This document shows, one piece after another, positions 36,321-43,786 of a stretch of DNA of 64,000 nucleotides. Both the position numbers and the translations under genes were made by a program. Under the pieces are notes generated by a model. It did not search any database, was not told where the DNA came from, and saw only the letters and a program-made list of their open reading frames with translations. Position 1 is the stretch's first letter; each line of letters opens with the position of its first letter. Source of the DNA: Pirellulaceae bacterium (GTDB lineage Bacteria; Planctomycetota; Planctomycetia; Pirellulales; Pirellulaceae); contig JAHBXS010000005.1 of assembly GCA_019636375.1 (NCBI GenBank), positions 124,001 to 188,000 on the forward strand. Reading direction: 5' to 3'.

Positions 36321-36336
36321 TGGTACGGAAGTTGCA
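36321..36336 (+). promoter_or_regulatory. Sigma-54 (-24/-12) promoter for the second stress protein and response regulator
   Basis: Reads TGGTACGGAAGTTGCA; it differs from TGGCACG-N4-TTGCA by one base, with exact GG-N10-GC spacing. The predicted start, near 36347, leaves a leader of about 147 bases before ATG 36495. Confidence 0.82.
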
Positions 36337-36341
36337 TTTTA

Positions 36342-36423
36342 GGGCAGAAATGGGGTTAGGTGCCGCTGTGCAAAGCACCCGAAGGGCCGTTACGGCAACG
36401 GTAACTGACCTCATTTCTGCCCC
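36342..36423 (+). promoter_or_regulatory. Structured leader (branched hairpin) of the second stress-protein transcript
   Basis: Arms GGGCAGAAATGGGGTTAG (36342-36359) and CTGACCTCATTTCTGCCC (36405-36422) can pair over about 17 positions with one or two mismatches. Inside lie two smaller hairpins, GGTGC/GCACC (36359-36379) and CCGTT/AACGG (about 36386-36400), giving a three-way junction shape. It begins at about the predicted sigma-54 start site. It matches no riboswitch class I can recognise. Confidence 0.5.
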
Positions 36424-36494
36424 GCACCGTTTGCGATTTGTTTTATTGAAGTTTTCGGTGGGTTTGCCCAAACCTGCCATAATCGGAGGTTGTC

Positions 36495-36941
36495 ATGTCG
36501 TTTCAGAGAATTCTTTGTCCGGTCGATCTGTCCGGCTTTTCAGAGCAAGCGATTCGAGTCGCTAGTTCAATCGCTCGAGCAGACGGGGGAACATTGCATT
36601 TTTTGTATGTCGCAATGCCGGAGTTGCCGTTGTCCGCAGCGGGGGCAGTTCCTGACGTCAATGCTCATCTAAAAATGGAAGAGGCCAAGTTACAACTGAT
36701 CCGGCCGGTGAACGGAGAGGTCCCTTTCGTGAATCACTTTATCCGTGGGGAGCCGGTGCAAGTCATCGTGGACTTCGTCAAGGAACACGGTATCGATTTG
36801 GTGGTCATGCCCACACATGGCAGAACCGGACTGTTGCGATTGTTGATGGGAAGTGTGACTGAAAAGGTCGTACGGTTGGCTCCTTGTCCGGTACTGGTGG
36901 TGAAGTCGCCCGAAGTCGATAACAAGGCCGCAGCAGAGTAA
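36495..36941 (+). CDS. Universal stress protein (UspA family), second copy
   Basis: 148 residues with GGAGG 5 bases before ATG 36495. Usp fold: RILCPVDLSGFSEQAIRVASSIARADGGTLHFLYVA, then VIVDFVKEHGIDLVVMPTHGRTGLLRLLMGSVTEKVVRLAPCPVLVVKSP. The GRTG-x2-R-x-LMGS-x-T signature predicts ATP binding. It is a distant paralogue of the Usp at 34458, not a recent duplicate. Transcribed from the best sigma-54 promoter match in the window, after a structured leader, and followed after 43 bases by the NtrC-type regulator, probably on the same transcript. The C-terminal tail (VDNKAAAE) is an extension. Confidence 0.93.
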   Translation: MSFQRILCPVDLSGFSEQAIRVASSIARADGGTLHFLYVAMPELPLSAAGAVPDVNAHLKMEEAKLQLIRPVNGEVPFVNHFIRGEPVQVIVDFVKEHGIDLVVMPTHGRTGLLRLLMGSVTEKVVRLAPCPVLVVKSPEVDNKAAAE

Positions 36942-36984
36942 AACCTTCAATGATGTAAATCCTTCAACTATTTGACTGATTGCA

Positions 36985-38373
36985 ATGACTATTACAAGCC
37001 CAGAAAAAACGCCTTTGGCCAACGGTTCCGCAACACTTGCCGAACGAGCCGATATTCGTTTGTTAATTGTCGATGACGAAACAGGTTTTCGTGACGCCGC
37101 TCGCTCCTACTTCACAAAACTAGGCTATCAAGTCGGCACGGCGGAAGACGGCCGCGAAGCGCTTAACATGCTGGACTCGCAAGACTTTCATGTGGCAGTC
37201 GTCGATATGCACATGCCGCATCTTTCGGGATTAGAGTTTTTGCGACAATTGCACGCTCAAGAGTCCAACATGCAGATCATTATGTTGACCGGCGGTGGGA
37301 CCATCGAAAATGCTGTCGACTCGATGAAAAATGGAGCCTTTGATTTCTTGACCAAACCGGCCAAACTTAATGAGCTTGATTTGCTGATTCAGAAAGCCTA
37401 CCGGGCTCGGACGCTCCTCAAGGAAAATCAGCAATTGCGAGCCGTTATCGAAAAATCGCGACGACCTAATGCGATGATCGGCGAGTCAACGGCAATGCAA
37501 CAAGTGCGACGATTGATTGAAAAAACAGCTCAAACCGACAAACCGGTGTTGATCGAAGGGGAAAGTGGCACGGGGAAGGAACTGGTCGCCCGAGCAATTC
37601 ATGACCAATCGGCTCTGGCAAATCGTCCCCTGGTCGTGATCAATTGTGCTGCCCTTCCGGAGCCATTGCTCGAAAGCGAACTTTTCGGACATGAAAAAGG
37701 GGCGTTTACCGGTGCCTCCAGTGCCAAGCCTGGATTGTTTGAAATTGCCGATGGCGGGACGTTGTTTATCGATGAATTCGGGGACTTGGCTGGATCGTTG
37801 CAGGCAAAACTCTTGCGAGTTCTGGAAGACGGTTCTCTGAGACGGGTCGGAAGCGTCAAAGAACGCCATGTCAAAGTTCGGATCATTGCCGCCACGAATC
37901 GCGATCTCGGGAAGGAAGTTGCCGCCGGGCGGTTCCGCGAGGACCTGTACTACCGTATCAATGTCTTGGGAATTCGACTGCCACCCCTGCGGGAACGGGA
38001 AGGTGATACCGGCCTGCTGATCGATCATTTCCTCGGCCCTGATTGGAAAATCACTGACGAAGTTAAAAAAGTGTTGACGACCTACAGTTGGCCTGGCAAT
38101 GTGCGCCAACTACAAAATGCTTTGGATCGCGCCAAAATTTTGAGTGAGGACGATCAAATCCTATTGGAAAATCTACCGGCGGAGATTATTTCCGGGTCAC
38201 AGCAAGTAAGTGTCGGATTGGTGGGCTCCAAAGTCGATTTAGAATCACTCAACCGCATGCATGTGGAAGAAGTGTATCGAAAATTTGATCGCAACAAGAC
38301 CCGTACTGCGCAAGCACTTGGCATTGGCCGTCGCTCGCTATATCGACTGCTTGAAAAATATGGGATTGAGTAA
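36985..38373 (+). CDS. NtrC-family sigma-54 response regulator
   Basis: 462 residues with all three NtrC domains. Receiver: LLIVDDETGFRD with the acidic pair D30-D31, phospho-acceptor D74 in VVDMHMP, Thr in MLTGGG and Lys in LTKPAK. AAA+ domain: Walker A GESGTGKE, the sigma-54 contact motif GAFTGA intact in HEKGAFTGASS, Walker B GGTLFIDE, and the FREDLYYRI arginine region. C-terminal Fis-type helix-turn-helix: RNKTRTAQALGIGRRSLYRLLEKYGIE. It should activate sigma-54 promoters when phosphorylated, probably by the globin-coupled kinase at 34915. As it lies downstream of a sigma-54 promoter with the second Usp gene, it may activate its own expression. Three sigma-54 promoter matches nearby are the likely targets. 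Confidence 0.92.
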   Translation: MTITSPEKTPLANGSATLAERADIRLLIVDDETGFRDAARSYFTKLGYQVGTAEDGREALNMLDSQDFHVAVVDMHMPHLSGLEFLRQLHAQESNMQIIMLTGGGTIENAVDSMKNGAFDFLTKPAKLNELDLLIQKAYRARTLLKENQQLRAVIEKSRRPNAMIGESTAMQQVRRLIEKTAQTDKPVLIEGESGTGKELVARAIHDQSALANRPLVVINCAALPEPLLESELFGHEKGAFTGASSAKPGLFEIADGGTLFIDEFGDLAGSLQAKLLRVLEDGSLRRVGSVKERHVKVRIIAATNRDLGKEVAAGRFREDLYYRINVLGIRLPPLREREGDTGLLIDHFLGPDWKITDEVKKVLTTYSWPGNVRQLQNALDRAKILSEDDQILLENLPAEIISGSQQVSVGLVGSKVDLESLNRMHVEEVYRKFDRNKTRTAQALGIGRRSLYRLLEKYGIE

Positions 38374-38385
38374 AAATTTGGCCAA

Positions 38386-39006
38386 TCAAAGGCTCGCTGG
38401 ATTTGTTGCGGCGATAACGATAAGTCCTAGCAAGACAAATAAACCAATCAATAGCAGCGTCATGAAAATCGGCCAGAAGATCAAAATCCAGGCCGTCACG
38501 GTCATGTGCCGTTTAATGTAAGGCGTCGCATGCACAGCGCTGCGGTACTCGTCTGAGAAGACTTTATTGCCTTTCTCCGACCACACCAAGATCATGAACC
38601 AAATTCCAATGCCGTAAAGGATAAAGAAGATGGACAGGAACGTTCCGTGGCCCCGCCCGGCATTTTTTAGTTTCCGTAATTCCGTCCCGGCAAAAATCTG
38701 ATAAACTCCGACGAGCAAATTACCCATCAACCTACCGATTTGAAAGGCCCAGTTAATCTCGACGTTACCCGCTATGGCCAGCCAGATCATCAACACCAAA
38801 TTTATTAAAAATCCCGCCAGGATGAACCAGCCATTTATGGTAAAGAACCATCCGAATGCGGCAATCGCCGACTCATGCGCCAAGTAATCTCGGCGGAGTT
38901 TTTCGAGGCCAGCGACATTGAATCCTGCAGCACCCGGCAGATTTCTCATAACGGTCGGCGGAGCAAAAGGATTGGGATTGGCTTGGACGGTGTATTTTGA
39001 CGACAA
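38386..39006 (-). CDS. Four-helix integral membrane protein, unknown function
   Basis: 206 residues. A polar, proline-rich N-terminus (NPNPFAPPTV) leads into about four membrane segments: AFGWFFTINGWFILAGFLINLVLMIWLAI, INWAFQIGRLMGNLLVGVYQIFAG, FLSIFFILYGIGIWFMILVW, and TVTAWILIFWPIFMTLLLIGLFVLLGLIVIA. A Pro-rich N-terminus before a small membrane domain is common among planctomycete hypothetical proteins. No catalytic motif is seen. The gene converges on the response regulator with 12 bases between stops and is not clearly linked to the leftward genes beyond 39261. Function not assigned. Confidence 0.75.
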   Translation of the reverse strand: MSSKYTVQANPNPFAPPTVMRNLPGAAGFNVAGLEKLRRDYLAHESAIAAFGWFFTINGWFILAGFLINLVLMIWLAIAGNVEINWAFQIGRLMGNLLVGVYQIFAGTELRKLKNAGRGHGTFLSIFFILYGIGIWFMILVWSEKGNKVFSDEYRSAVHATPYIKRHMTVTAWILIFWPIFMTLLLIGLFVLLGLIVIAATNPASL

Positions 39007-39094
39007 GTGAATTGCTCCGAATCTGAATCGACGTTGGTCTCACGATTATTGTAGTTTGTGTTTGAAACGATTCAACGGATCAAACGCGGCCACG

Positions 39095-39130
39095 AAAAAA
39101 CCCGCAGAATGCCGAAGCAAATCTGCGGGT
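39095..39130 (-). terminator. Rho-independent terminator of the PDZ gene unit
   Basis: On the minus strand ACCCGCAGA pairs with TCTGCGGGT around a 13-base loop and is followed by TTTTTT. It lies about 130 bases after the stop of the leftward PDZ gene. Confidence 0.75.
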
Positions 39131-39260
39131 CGAGGAGAAATTACGGGCGAATCAACTGGGTATGTCTCTGCCCAGCCAATCCGGCAGGCGTTCTTCGGCC
39201 AAAAATTGTCTCCAATAAACCGGGAAACGTCTTTTGCGCGAGGAAAGATGCCGGATCCGG

Positions 39261-40430
39261 TTACTGACCTCCTTCACCACCTGGGGGAATAAGGCGTTTC
39301 ATTTCTTGGAGAGACTTCAGCATCTCTTCTCGGGCTTTGCGGAACTCCTCATGAGCGTTTTGCATTTCTTCGCGAAGGCGTTGCATTTCTTCACGAAATG
39401 ACTCATCCATGATTCCGCGTTTCATTTCCTCGGCGTTCCCGAGCAATTTTTCGAGTTCAACTTGGATTTGCTGGCGAGCCATATCAAGTTTTTCGTTATC
39501 AGCAGCTCGAATTAGTCCAGGCATCACTCGAAAAATTCCTGGTTCGCCTTCCATGAGCTCCACTTTCATAAAATTTTCGCCCGGAATCGCTTCGAAGGCC
39601 CAACTTTGTCCTTGTCGTTCTTCTGGCGTGACTTGGACGGACAATTCTTTCCCGGCTCGAATCAGTCGGAGCTCCACGATCAGCCCACCTTCTCCAGCCT
39701 CATTAATTACGGCAACCAAGTCGGCGACTTCGGATAGAGGTTTTTCACCAGCGTATAACAGAATGTCATGGTTCTTCATTCCGGCCTTTTCTGCCGGCGA
39801 TTCAGGCGTCACTTCATTGATAATTAATCCCTGGCCTGCCTCAAGGCCCAAATGGGAGCGAATGGCTTCGTTGACAGACTCACATTGAACGCCAATGAAA
39901 TATTTTCCCATTGAGACTGTTGAGCCAAATGCTTGTTGGAAATTTCCCGGCTGTAGGTTTTGAAGTTGTCCGGGGATCGGTTGCATATTTCGCAACTCAT
40001 CTTGCAGCCTAAGATTCATTTTAAAACCGGGCACTTCAATGCGACCTTGGTCTGGGCCATCGATTTCGATTTCCTGAACAACTCCGTCGGGACCGACAAC
40101 AATCGCCTTGCCAGTTACTTTGGCGACGATGGTTTCACCATCGACGACCTTGGATTGTGCCGAACGTTGAATCGTGACACTTTTGGCATTTGCGACATCG
40201 ATTTCGCGTTCTTTGCCATCTTGGTCGATAACAATCAATTTGCCGCCGTCCAATTGGATGGTTGTCGAATGCGTCGAAGGTTTAACCGTTGCCGCAGCCT
40301 GAGCCTTGGCAGCTTCGCGTACCTTAGCAGCAGGCGGAGCACTCTCCTGCGCGTATGCTAAGCCTGCGGTAACAAAACCGCCAATTCCCGTCGCCAGCAT
40401 CAAAGTCCTCATTAAATTGAGTTTTTGCAT
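39261..40430 (-). CDS. Exported PDZ-domain protein
   Basis: 389 residues. Signal peptide TLMLATGIGGFVTAGLAYAQ. After a 110-residue segment of short beta strands (LDGGKLIVIDQDGKEREI, AIVVGPDGVVQEI), a PDZ domain spans about residues 170-275: YFIGVQCESVNEAIRSHLGL, GQGLIINEVTPESPAEKAGMKNHDILLYAG, then EGGLIVELRLIRAGKELSVQV. The C-terminal 80 residues are a charged coiled-coil (EEMQRLREEMQNAHEEFRKAREEML). No trypsin-like protease domain is present, so this is not a DegP/HtrA protease but may bind C-termini of envelope proteins. It follows a sigma/anti-sigma pair on the same strand and may be part of that envelope-response unit. Confidence 0.88.
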   Translation of the reverse strand: MQKLNLMRTLMLATGIGGFVTAGLAYAQESAPPAAKVREAAKAQAAATVKPSTHSTTIQLDGGKLIVIDQDGKEREIDVANAKSVTIQRSAQSKVVDGETIVAKVTGKAIVVGPDGVVQEIEIDGPDQGRIEVPGFKMNLRLQDELRNMQPIPGQLQNLQPGNFQQAFGSTVSMGKYFIGVQCESVNEAIRSHLGLEAGQGLIINEVTPESPAEKAGMKNHDILLYAGEKPLSEVADLVAVINEAGEGGLIVELRLIRAGKELSVQVTPEERQGQSWAFEAIPGENFMKVELMEGEPGIFRVMPGLIRAADNEKLDMARQQIQVELEKLLGNAEEMKRGIMDESFREEMQRLREEMQNAHEEFRKAREEMLKSLQEMKRLIPPGGEGGQ

Positions 40431-40492
40431 GTTTGGTTCCTTTTGAAGTAAAGTTAAATAGTTGAAATGAACTTGAAAACGGCTTAATCGGA

Positions 40493-41263
40493 CTATTGTC
40501 CAAAAATGGCCACGTTGACCGACTCGACCGGCACAATGATCTCACGACCGTCTTGGGTTTTCCATTGCAAATAATAAATTTGCGAGTTTAACTGGTAGCC
40601 ATCGCGACGAAATCGATTTTGCAATTCCGCAGGGAAATCCGAAGCACTGGGACGATAACCGATTTCACGGGCTGTCGATTCGGGGAGTAGCGGAGTGGAT
40701 TGAATCTGATCGTTGTTTGAAAATTGGAGTGAAAAGGGCGCATTGATTTGAGGAACCCTGCGATCGGCATTACGAATGGGTGGGTTCGAAGTAGCCCCGT
40801 CTTGATTCGTCCGCCAAGAATTGTCGATAGCTACAGGAAGCGTTTCCGAAGGGCCTTGTGCTTTGTTCAACTCTGCTACCTCGGAACGGGGATTCGTCAT
40901 CAAGCCCGCCCAAAAGACGAGCGGAAAAGCAAGCAGACTACATGCAACCATGATGTATGATCGCCAACTCGATGAGGAACGAGAATGATGATCAAAAGCA
41001 CTCGGTTTGTCGTCACGAGTGAAAACACCTTTCGACTGTGGCGAACCAGATTCGCTTTTACGAACGAGTCTCGATTCGCTTGATTCAGTCGCACAAGTCA
41101 AAGTATCGTTGGTCAACGTACGTTGCCAGATTTTTTCTTCGATGACCGCAACCGCCAAGTCACGCCAGAGTGACGTTTGGGCTTCGGCGTCTTTAGCAAG
41201 TCGCTGCAGTTCCTCGACGCTCATGTGCCCATCAACGAACCGTTGTAGTCGTAAATTGTCCAT
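40493..41263 (-). CDS. Putative membrane anti-sigma factor
   Basis: 256 residues from ATG 41263; a TTG at 41281 overlapping the sigma gene stop is an alternative. The cytoplasmic N-terminus (LQRFVDGHMSVEELQRLAKDA) resembles the start of anti-sigma domains but lacks the zinc Cys pair. One membrane helix (IMVACSLLAFPLVFWAGLM) lies near residue 115, and a periplasmic part of about 125 residues ends in IYYLQWKTQDGREIIVPVESVNVAIFG. Position and topology, directly after an ECF sigma gene and before an exported PDZ protein, suggest a regulator that holds the sigma factor at the membrane. No known family is recognised; the call rests on context. Confidence 0.6.
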   Translation of the reverse strand: MDNLRLQRFVDGHMSVEELQRLAKDAEAQTSLWRDLAVAVIEEKIWQRTLTNDTLTCATESSESRLVRKSESGSPQSKGVFTRDDKPSAFDHHSRSSSSWRSYIMVACSLLAFPLVFWAGLMTNPRSEVAELNKAQGPSETLPVAIDNSWRTNQDGATSNPPIRNADRRVPQINAPFSLQFSNNDQIQSTPLLPESTAREIGYRPSASDFPAELQNRFRRDGYQLNSQIYYLQWKTQDGREIIVPVESVNVAIFGQ

Positions 41264-41277
41264 CAATTCATTCCGAA

Positions 41278-41820
41278 TCAATAAGTCGAAAGTTCCCGAA
41301 TATCTTGGCGATTGATGATCTGCCGTCGTAATTCTTGGCGGGCTCGCATCAATCGGTACTCAATGGTTTTTAATTTTGCACCCGTCACTTCGGCGATTTG
41401 TTCATAGGTCCAGTTTTCACCATATTTCATTTGCAAAATCTCTCGATCACGAGAGCGGAGTTTGCTCAAGGCGTGATTGATCTCCGCCTGTTGTTCCATT
41501 GAAATGATCCAATCCAGCGGCGAATCTGCCTTGGCATCCGCACCGTCCACGGAATCACTCGCGAAAATTTGGTTTTTTTTGCGTCCTGATCGGCGGTGAT
41601 GATTGACAGCTTGCCGGACCGTCAACTGATACAACCAAGGGGCAACCTTTTGTGGATCAGTTGGCAAAGCCGACTGTCTCAAGACCATCACCGCGATTTC
41701 TTGGATCAAATCCTCCGCCGCATGCCAATCCTTGATCCGAGCGCGCAATAGGCGCAGCATCCAACCCCGATGGTGGTTGAGAGCTTCGGACCAATCAATC
41801 GTAGTGGCGGCAGAGTCCAT
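41278..41820 (-). CDS. ECF-type RNA polymerase sigma factor
   Basis: 180 residues. Region 2: WMLRLLRARIKDWHAAEDLIQEIAVMVLRQS, then KVAPWLYQLTVRQAVNHHRR. Region 4: ALSKLRSRDREILQMKYGENWTYEQIAEVTGAKLKTIEYRLMRARQELRR, a clear helix-turn-helix. Start ATG 41820. The stop overlaps or abuts the putative membrane anti-sigma gene, so the two are probably co-translated. The unit continues to the exported PDZ protein, which points to an envelope-stress role. Promoters it recognises are not known. Confidence 0.9.
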   Translation of the reverse strand: MDSAATTIDWSEALNHHRGWMLRLLRARIKDWHAAEDLIQEIAVMVLRQSALPTDPQKVAPWLYQLTVRQAVNHHRRSGRKKNQIFASDSVDGADAKADSPLDWIISMEQQAEINHALSKLRSRDREILQMKYGENWTYEQIAEVTGAKLKTIEYRLMRARQELRRQIINRQDIRELSTY

Positions 41821-41892
41821 CAGATCGTCGCTGTAAATGTGTTTTCAACGCGATAGTCGCGGCCGGGCGACACCTTCCCCAAAAAAAATCTA

Positions 41893-41924
41893 CAAAAAAA
41901 AAGCGCGCCGAAACGACGCGCTTT
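41893..41924 (-). terminator. Rho-independent terminator of the hypothetical gene at 41973
   Basis: On the minus strand AAAGCGCG pairs with CGCGCTTT around a nine-base spacer, followed by a run of T. It separates the gene at 41973 from the sigma unit beyond it. Confidence 0.85.
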
Positions 41925-41972
41925 GAAAACAGTAAAAATCGCTAAATTTGAACTTTAGGCTTATTGCGATTC

Positions 41973-42545
41973 CTAACCTCCAGCCGATGCCGTAGGGAGG
42001 TTATCATAGTCGGGTTTGTGATCTGTTCCGTCGGACAAATTAAAACGCTTGTCCAACGATTTTTGAGTCGGACGCTCACCTTGGTGCCCCAAGTAACGAT
42101 CCTTACGGTAGACGGCATACACGTTTGCACCGCCTGGCATCAACGGGAGCGTTCGTGCCAATCGATAGTGATCGACTTCATACTCGCCGATTTGCATGGT
42201 TTCCACAGGGGTCATCCCCAAACGTTTGCGAATGCCTTCCTTCGAGAACGTCGGATCGTTCAAAAGTTTTTGACGTTGTTCTTCAAGTTTGTCTTCCAAA
42301 TTGATGGTCTTTTCGTAGGCCTCTTGTTCCTCTTCAGTCATTTTGTCAAATTTTTCCTGCTCTTCGGGGCTCAATTTTGGACGACTGAGTGGGACACTGG
42401 TTAAATTCTCAAATTCTCGAAGTTTTGCGTCGATTTTTGGTTGAGTGACGAATTGGTCGTAAGCGAATACCCCCCCAAGAACAGCCGCTATCAACAACAA
42501 AATAGAGAGACGAACAGCCGTTCCCCCTGCGAAATTACTTGCCAT
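41973..42545 (-). CDS. Membrane-anchored hypothetical protein
   Basis: 190 residues. One N-terminal membrane helix (LSILLLIAAVLGGVFAYDQF) with a long periplasmic part rich in charged residues: an acidic coiled stretch (SPEEQEKFDKMTEEEQEAYEKTI) and a later folded part (IGEYEVDHYRLARTLPLMPGGANVYAVYRKDRYLGHQ). No motif or family is recognised. It may be a lineage-specific envelope protein. Monocistronic, with its own terminator at 41893-41924. The gene end in GG-rich TASAGG suggests a flexible tail. Confidence 0.7.
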   Translation of the reverse strand: MASNFAGGTAVRLSILLLIAAVLGGVFAYDQFVTQPKIDAKLREFENLTSVPLSRPKLSPEEQEKFDKMTEEEQEAYEKTINLEDKLEEQRQKLLNDPTFSKEGIRKRLGMTPVETMQIGEYEVDHYRLARTLPLMPGGANVYAVYRKDRYLGHQGERPTQKSLDKRFNLSDGTDHKPDYDNLPTASAGG

Positions 42546-42801
42546 GATTCTTTACTCCTGAACAACAAAAATATGGATCGCCTTGTTTAAGCCCGCCCCA
42601 AATGCACATCGGGAAATTGGTTCACCGGGCAATTGGTTCGCAACAACAATTGTAAATGCTTCGACGCCTTTTGGCGATGGTTAGTTCCCAGAACGCCAGG
42701 TCGGTCCCCATTTTTTCGCGATCAAGTCCCAACAAGTCGGCAGAATCCGCAAAAATTGCGATATGGCCGCCACTTGCGGACTCGAAATTTCCCCGAAAAA
42801 G

Positions 42802-43641
42802 TTAGGCCCTCCCCGCCAATGCCTTAGGAATCATCTGCTCCATCAACCTTCCAGGGGCTCCCATGGCATTGTATCCTCCATCGATATGAAGGACCTCAGC
42901 GGTAATGCCGTTGGAAAGGTCGGAAAGCAAAAACGCTCCCGCACGCCCGACCTCGTCGTGACTGACGTTGCGGCCCAAGGGGGACATGTGTTGGTACAAT
43001 TCCATCATGTCGTTTACCCCCGCTGCGCTACCTGCCAAAGTCTTTAGCGGCCCGGCGCTCAGCGCGTTCACTCGAATCCCCCTTGGTCCAAGCTCAAAAG
43101 CCATATACCTCATCGTCGCCTCAAGAGCCGCCTTGCAAATCCCCATCACGTTGTATCGGGGAACAATCTTTTCCCCGCCGTAGTACGACATCGTGAGAAC
43201 CGAAGCATTGTCATTCAACACCGCGCGAGCTTCGCGGCAAACAGCCATCAAACTGTATACGCTGATGTCCATTGCCATTTTGAATCCGTCGCGGCTCGTT
43301 TCGATCGTTTCATTCTGAAGGTCGGTCCGATCCGCATAAGCGATGGAATGGAGCAGGAAGTCGATTTTTCCGAAATGCTCTTCGGCGGTTTTCATTACAT
43401 TGCGAATTTGTTCGTCGTCTTGAACGTCAAGCGGAACCAGGAACTTAGCCCCATCGATCCCTTGAATACACTTTTCTACGCGGCGACGGTTTTTTTGTTT
43501 GTCATCGTCCGGTTTGTCTGGGAGATGCGTGAATCCGATTTCTCCGCCTTGTTCTAAAATGAAGTTGGAGATCGCCCAACCAATCGACCAATCGTTCGCA
43601 ACTCCTAAAACCAACCCTTTTTTCCCCGTAAACAAGCCCAT
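42802..43641 (-). CDS. fabI: Enoyl-[acyl-carrier-protein] reductase (NADH), FabI type
   Basis: 279 residues from ATG 43641 (CGGGAG about 9 bases before it). Last reductive step of each fatty-acid elongation cycle. Visible features are the FabI nucleotide-binding segment GLVLGVANDWSIGWAI, LDVQDDEQIRNV, FLLHSIAYADRTDL, and the catalytic Tyr-x6-Lys in RYNVMGICKAALEATMRYMA. The substrate loop AGPLKTLAGSAAGVNDM and C-terminal TAEVLHIDGGYNAMG complete the short-chain dehydrogenase fold. Tyr-x6-Lys spacing separates FabI from ordinary SDR enzymes (Tyr-x3-Lys). It is alone in its unit, divergent from the sigma-54 activator at 43787. Confidence 0.94.
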   Translation of the reverse strand: MGLFTGKKGLVLGVANDWSIGWAISNFILEQGGEIGFTHLPDKPDDDKQKNRRRVEKCIQGIDGAKFLVPLDVQDDEQIRNVMKTAEEHFGKIDFLLHSIAYADRTDLQNETIETSRDGFKMAMDISVYSLMAVCREARAVLNDNASVLTMSYYGGEKIVPRYNVMGICKAALEATMRYMAFELGPRGIRVNALSAGPLKTLAGSAAGVNDMMELYQHMSPLGRNVSHDEVGRAGAFLLSDLSNGITAEVLHIDGGYNAMGAPGRLMEQMIPKALAGRA

Positions 43642-43786
43642 TGTTATTGGCTCCCGTGTTAACTTTATTAGAATGACAACTTGAAGTATTGATTCGAGGC
43701 TGGAGAATCTTCGCTTCATTAAACGCCCCAGCCCCGAATAGTTTACCCGAACACGTTCATAAATTCACCAGGGCAAGAACCGTAAT

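Larger units (their letters stand above)
36109..36494. other. Regulatory intergenic region upstream of the second stress protein
   Basis: Holds, in order, a CGCACAT/ATGTGCG dyad, a near-perfect sigma-54 promoter and a dyad-rich leader that can fold into a branched hairpin; each is listed separately. No gene is present; a leftward open frame (36205-36480) is not protein-like. Confidence 0.7.

Noticed and set aside
36342-36423. Known riboswitch (c-di-GMP-I, glycine, cobalamin) in the Usp leader
   Set aside because: GCAAAGC and CGAAGG elements occur, but the fixed junctions and conserved loops of these classes are absent.
36205-36480. Leftward open frame across the sigma-54 regulatory region
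   Set aside because: It covers the promoter and dyads and lacks protein character.
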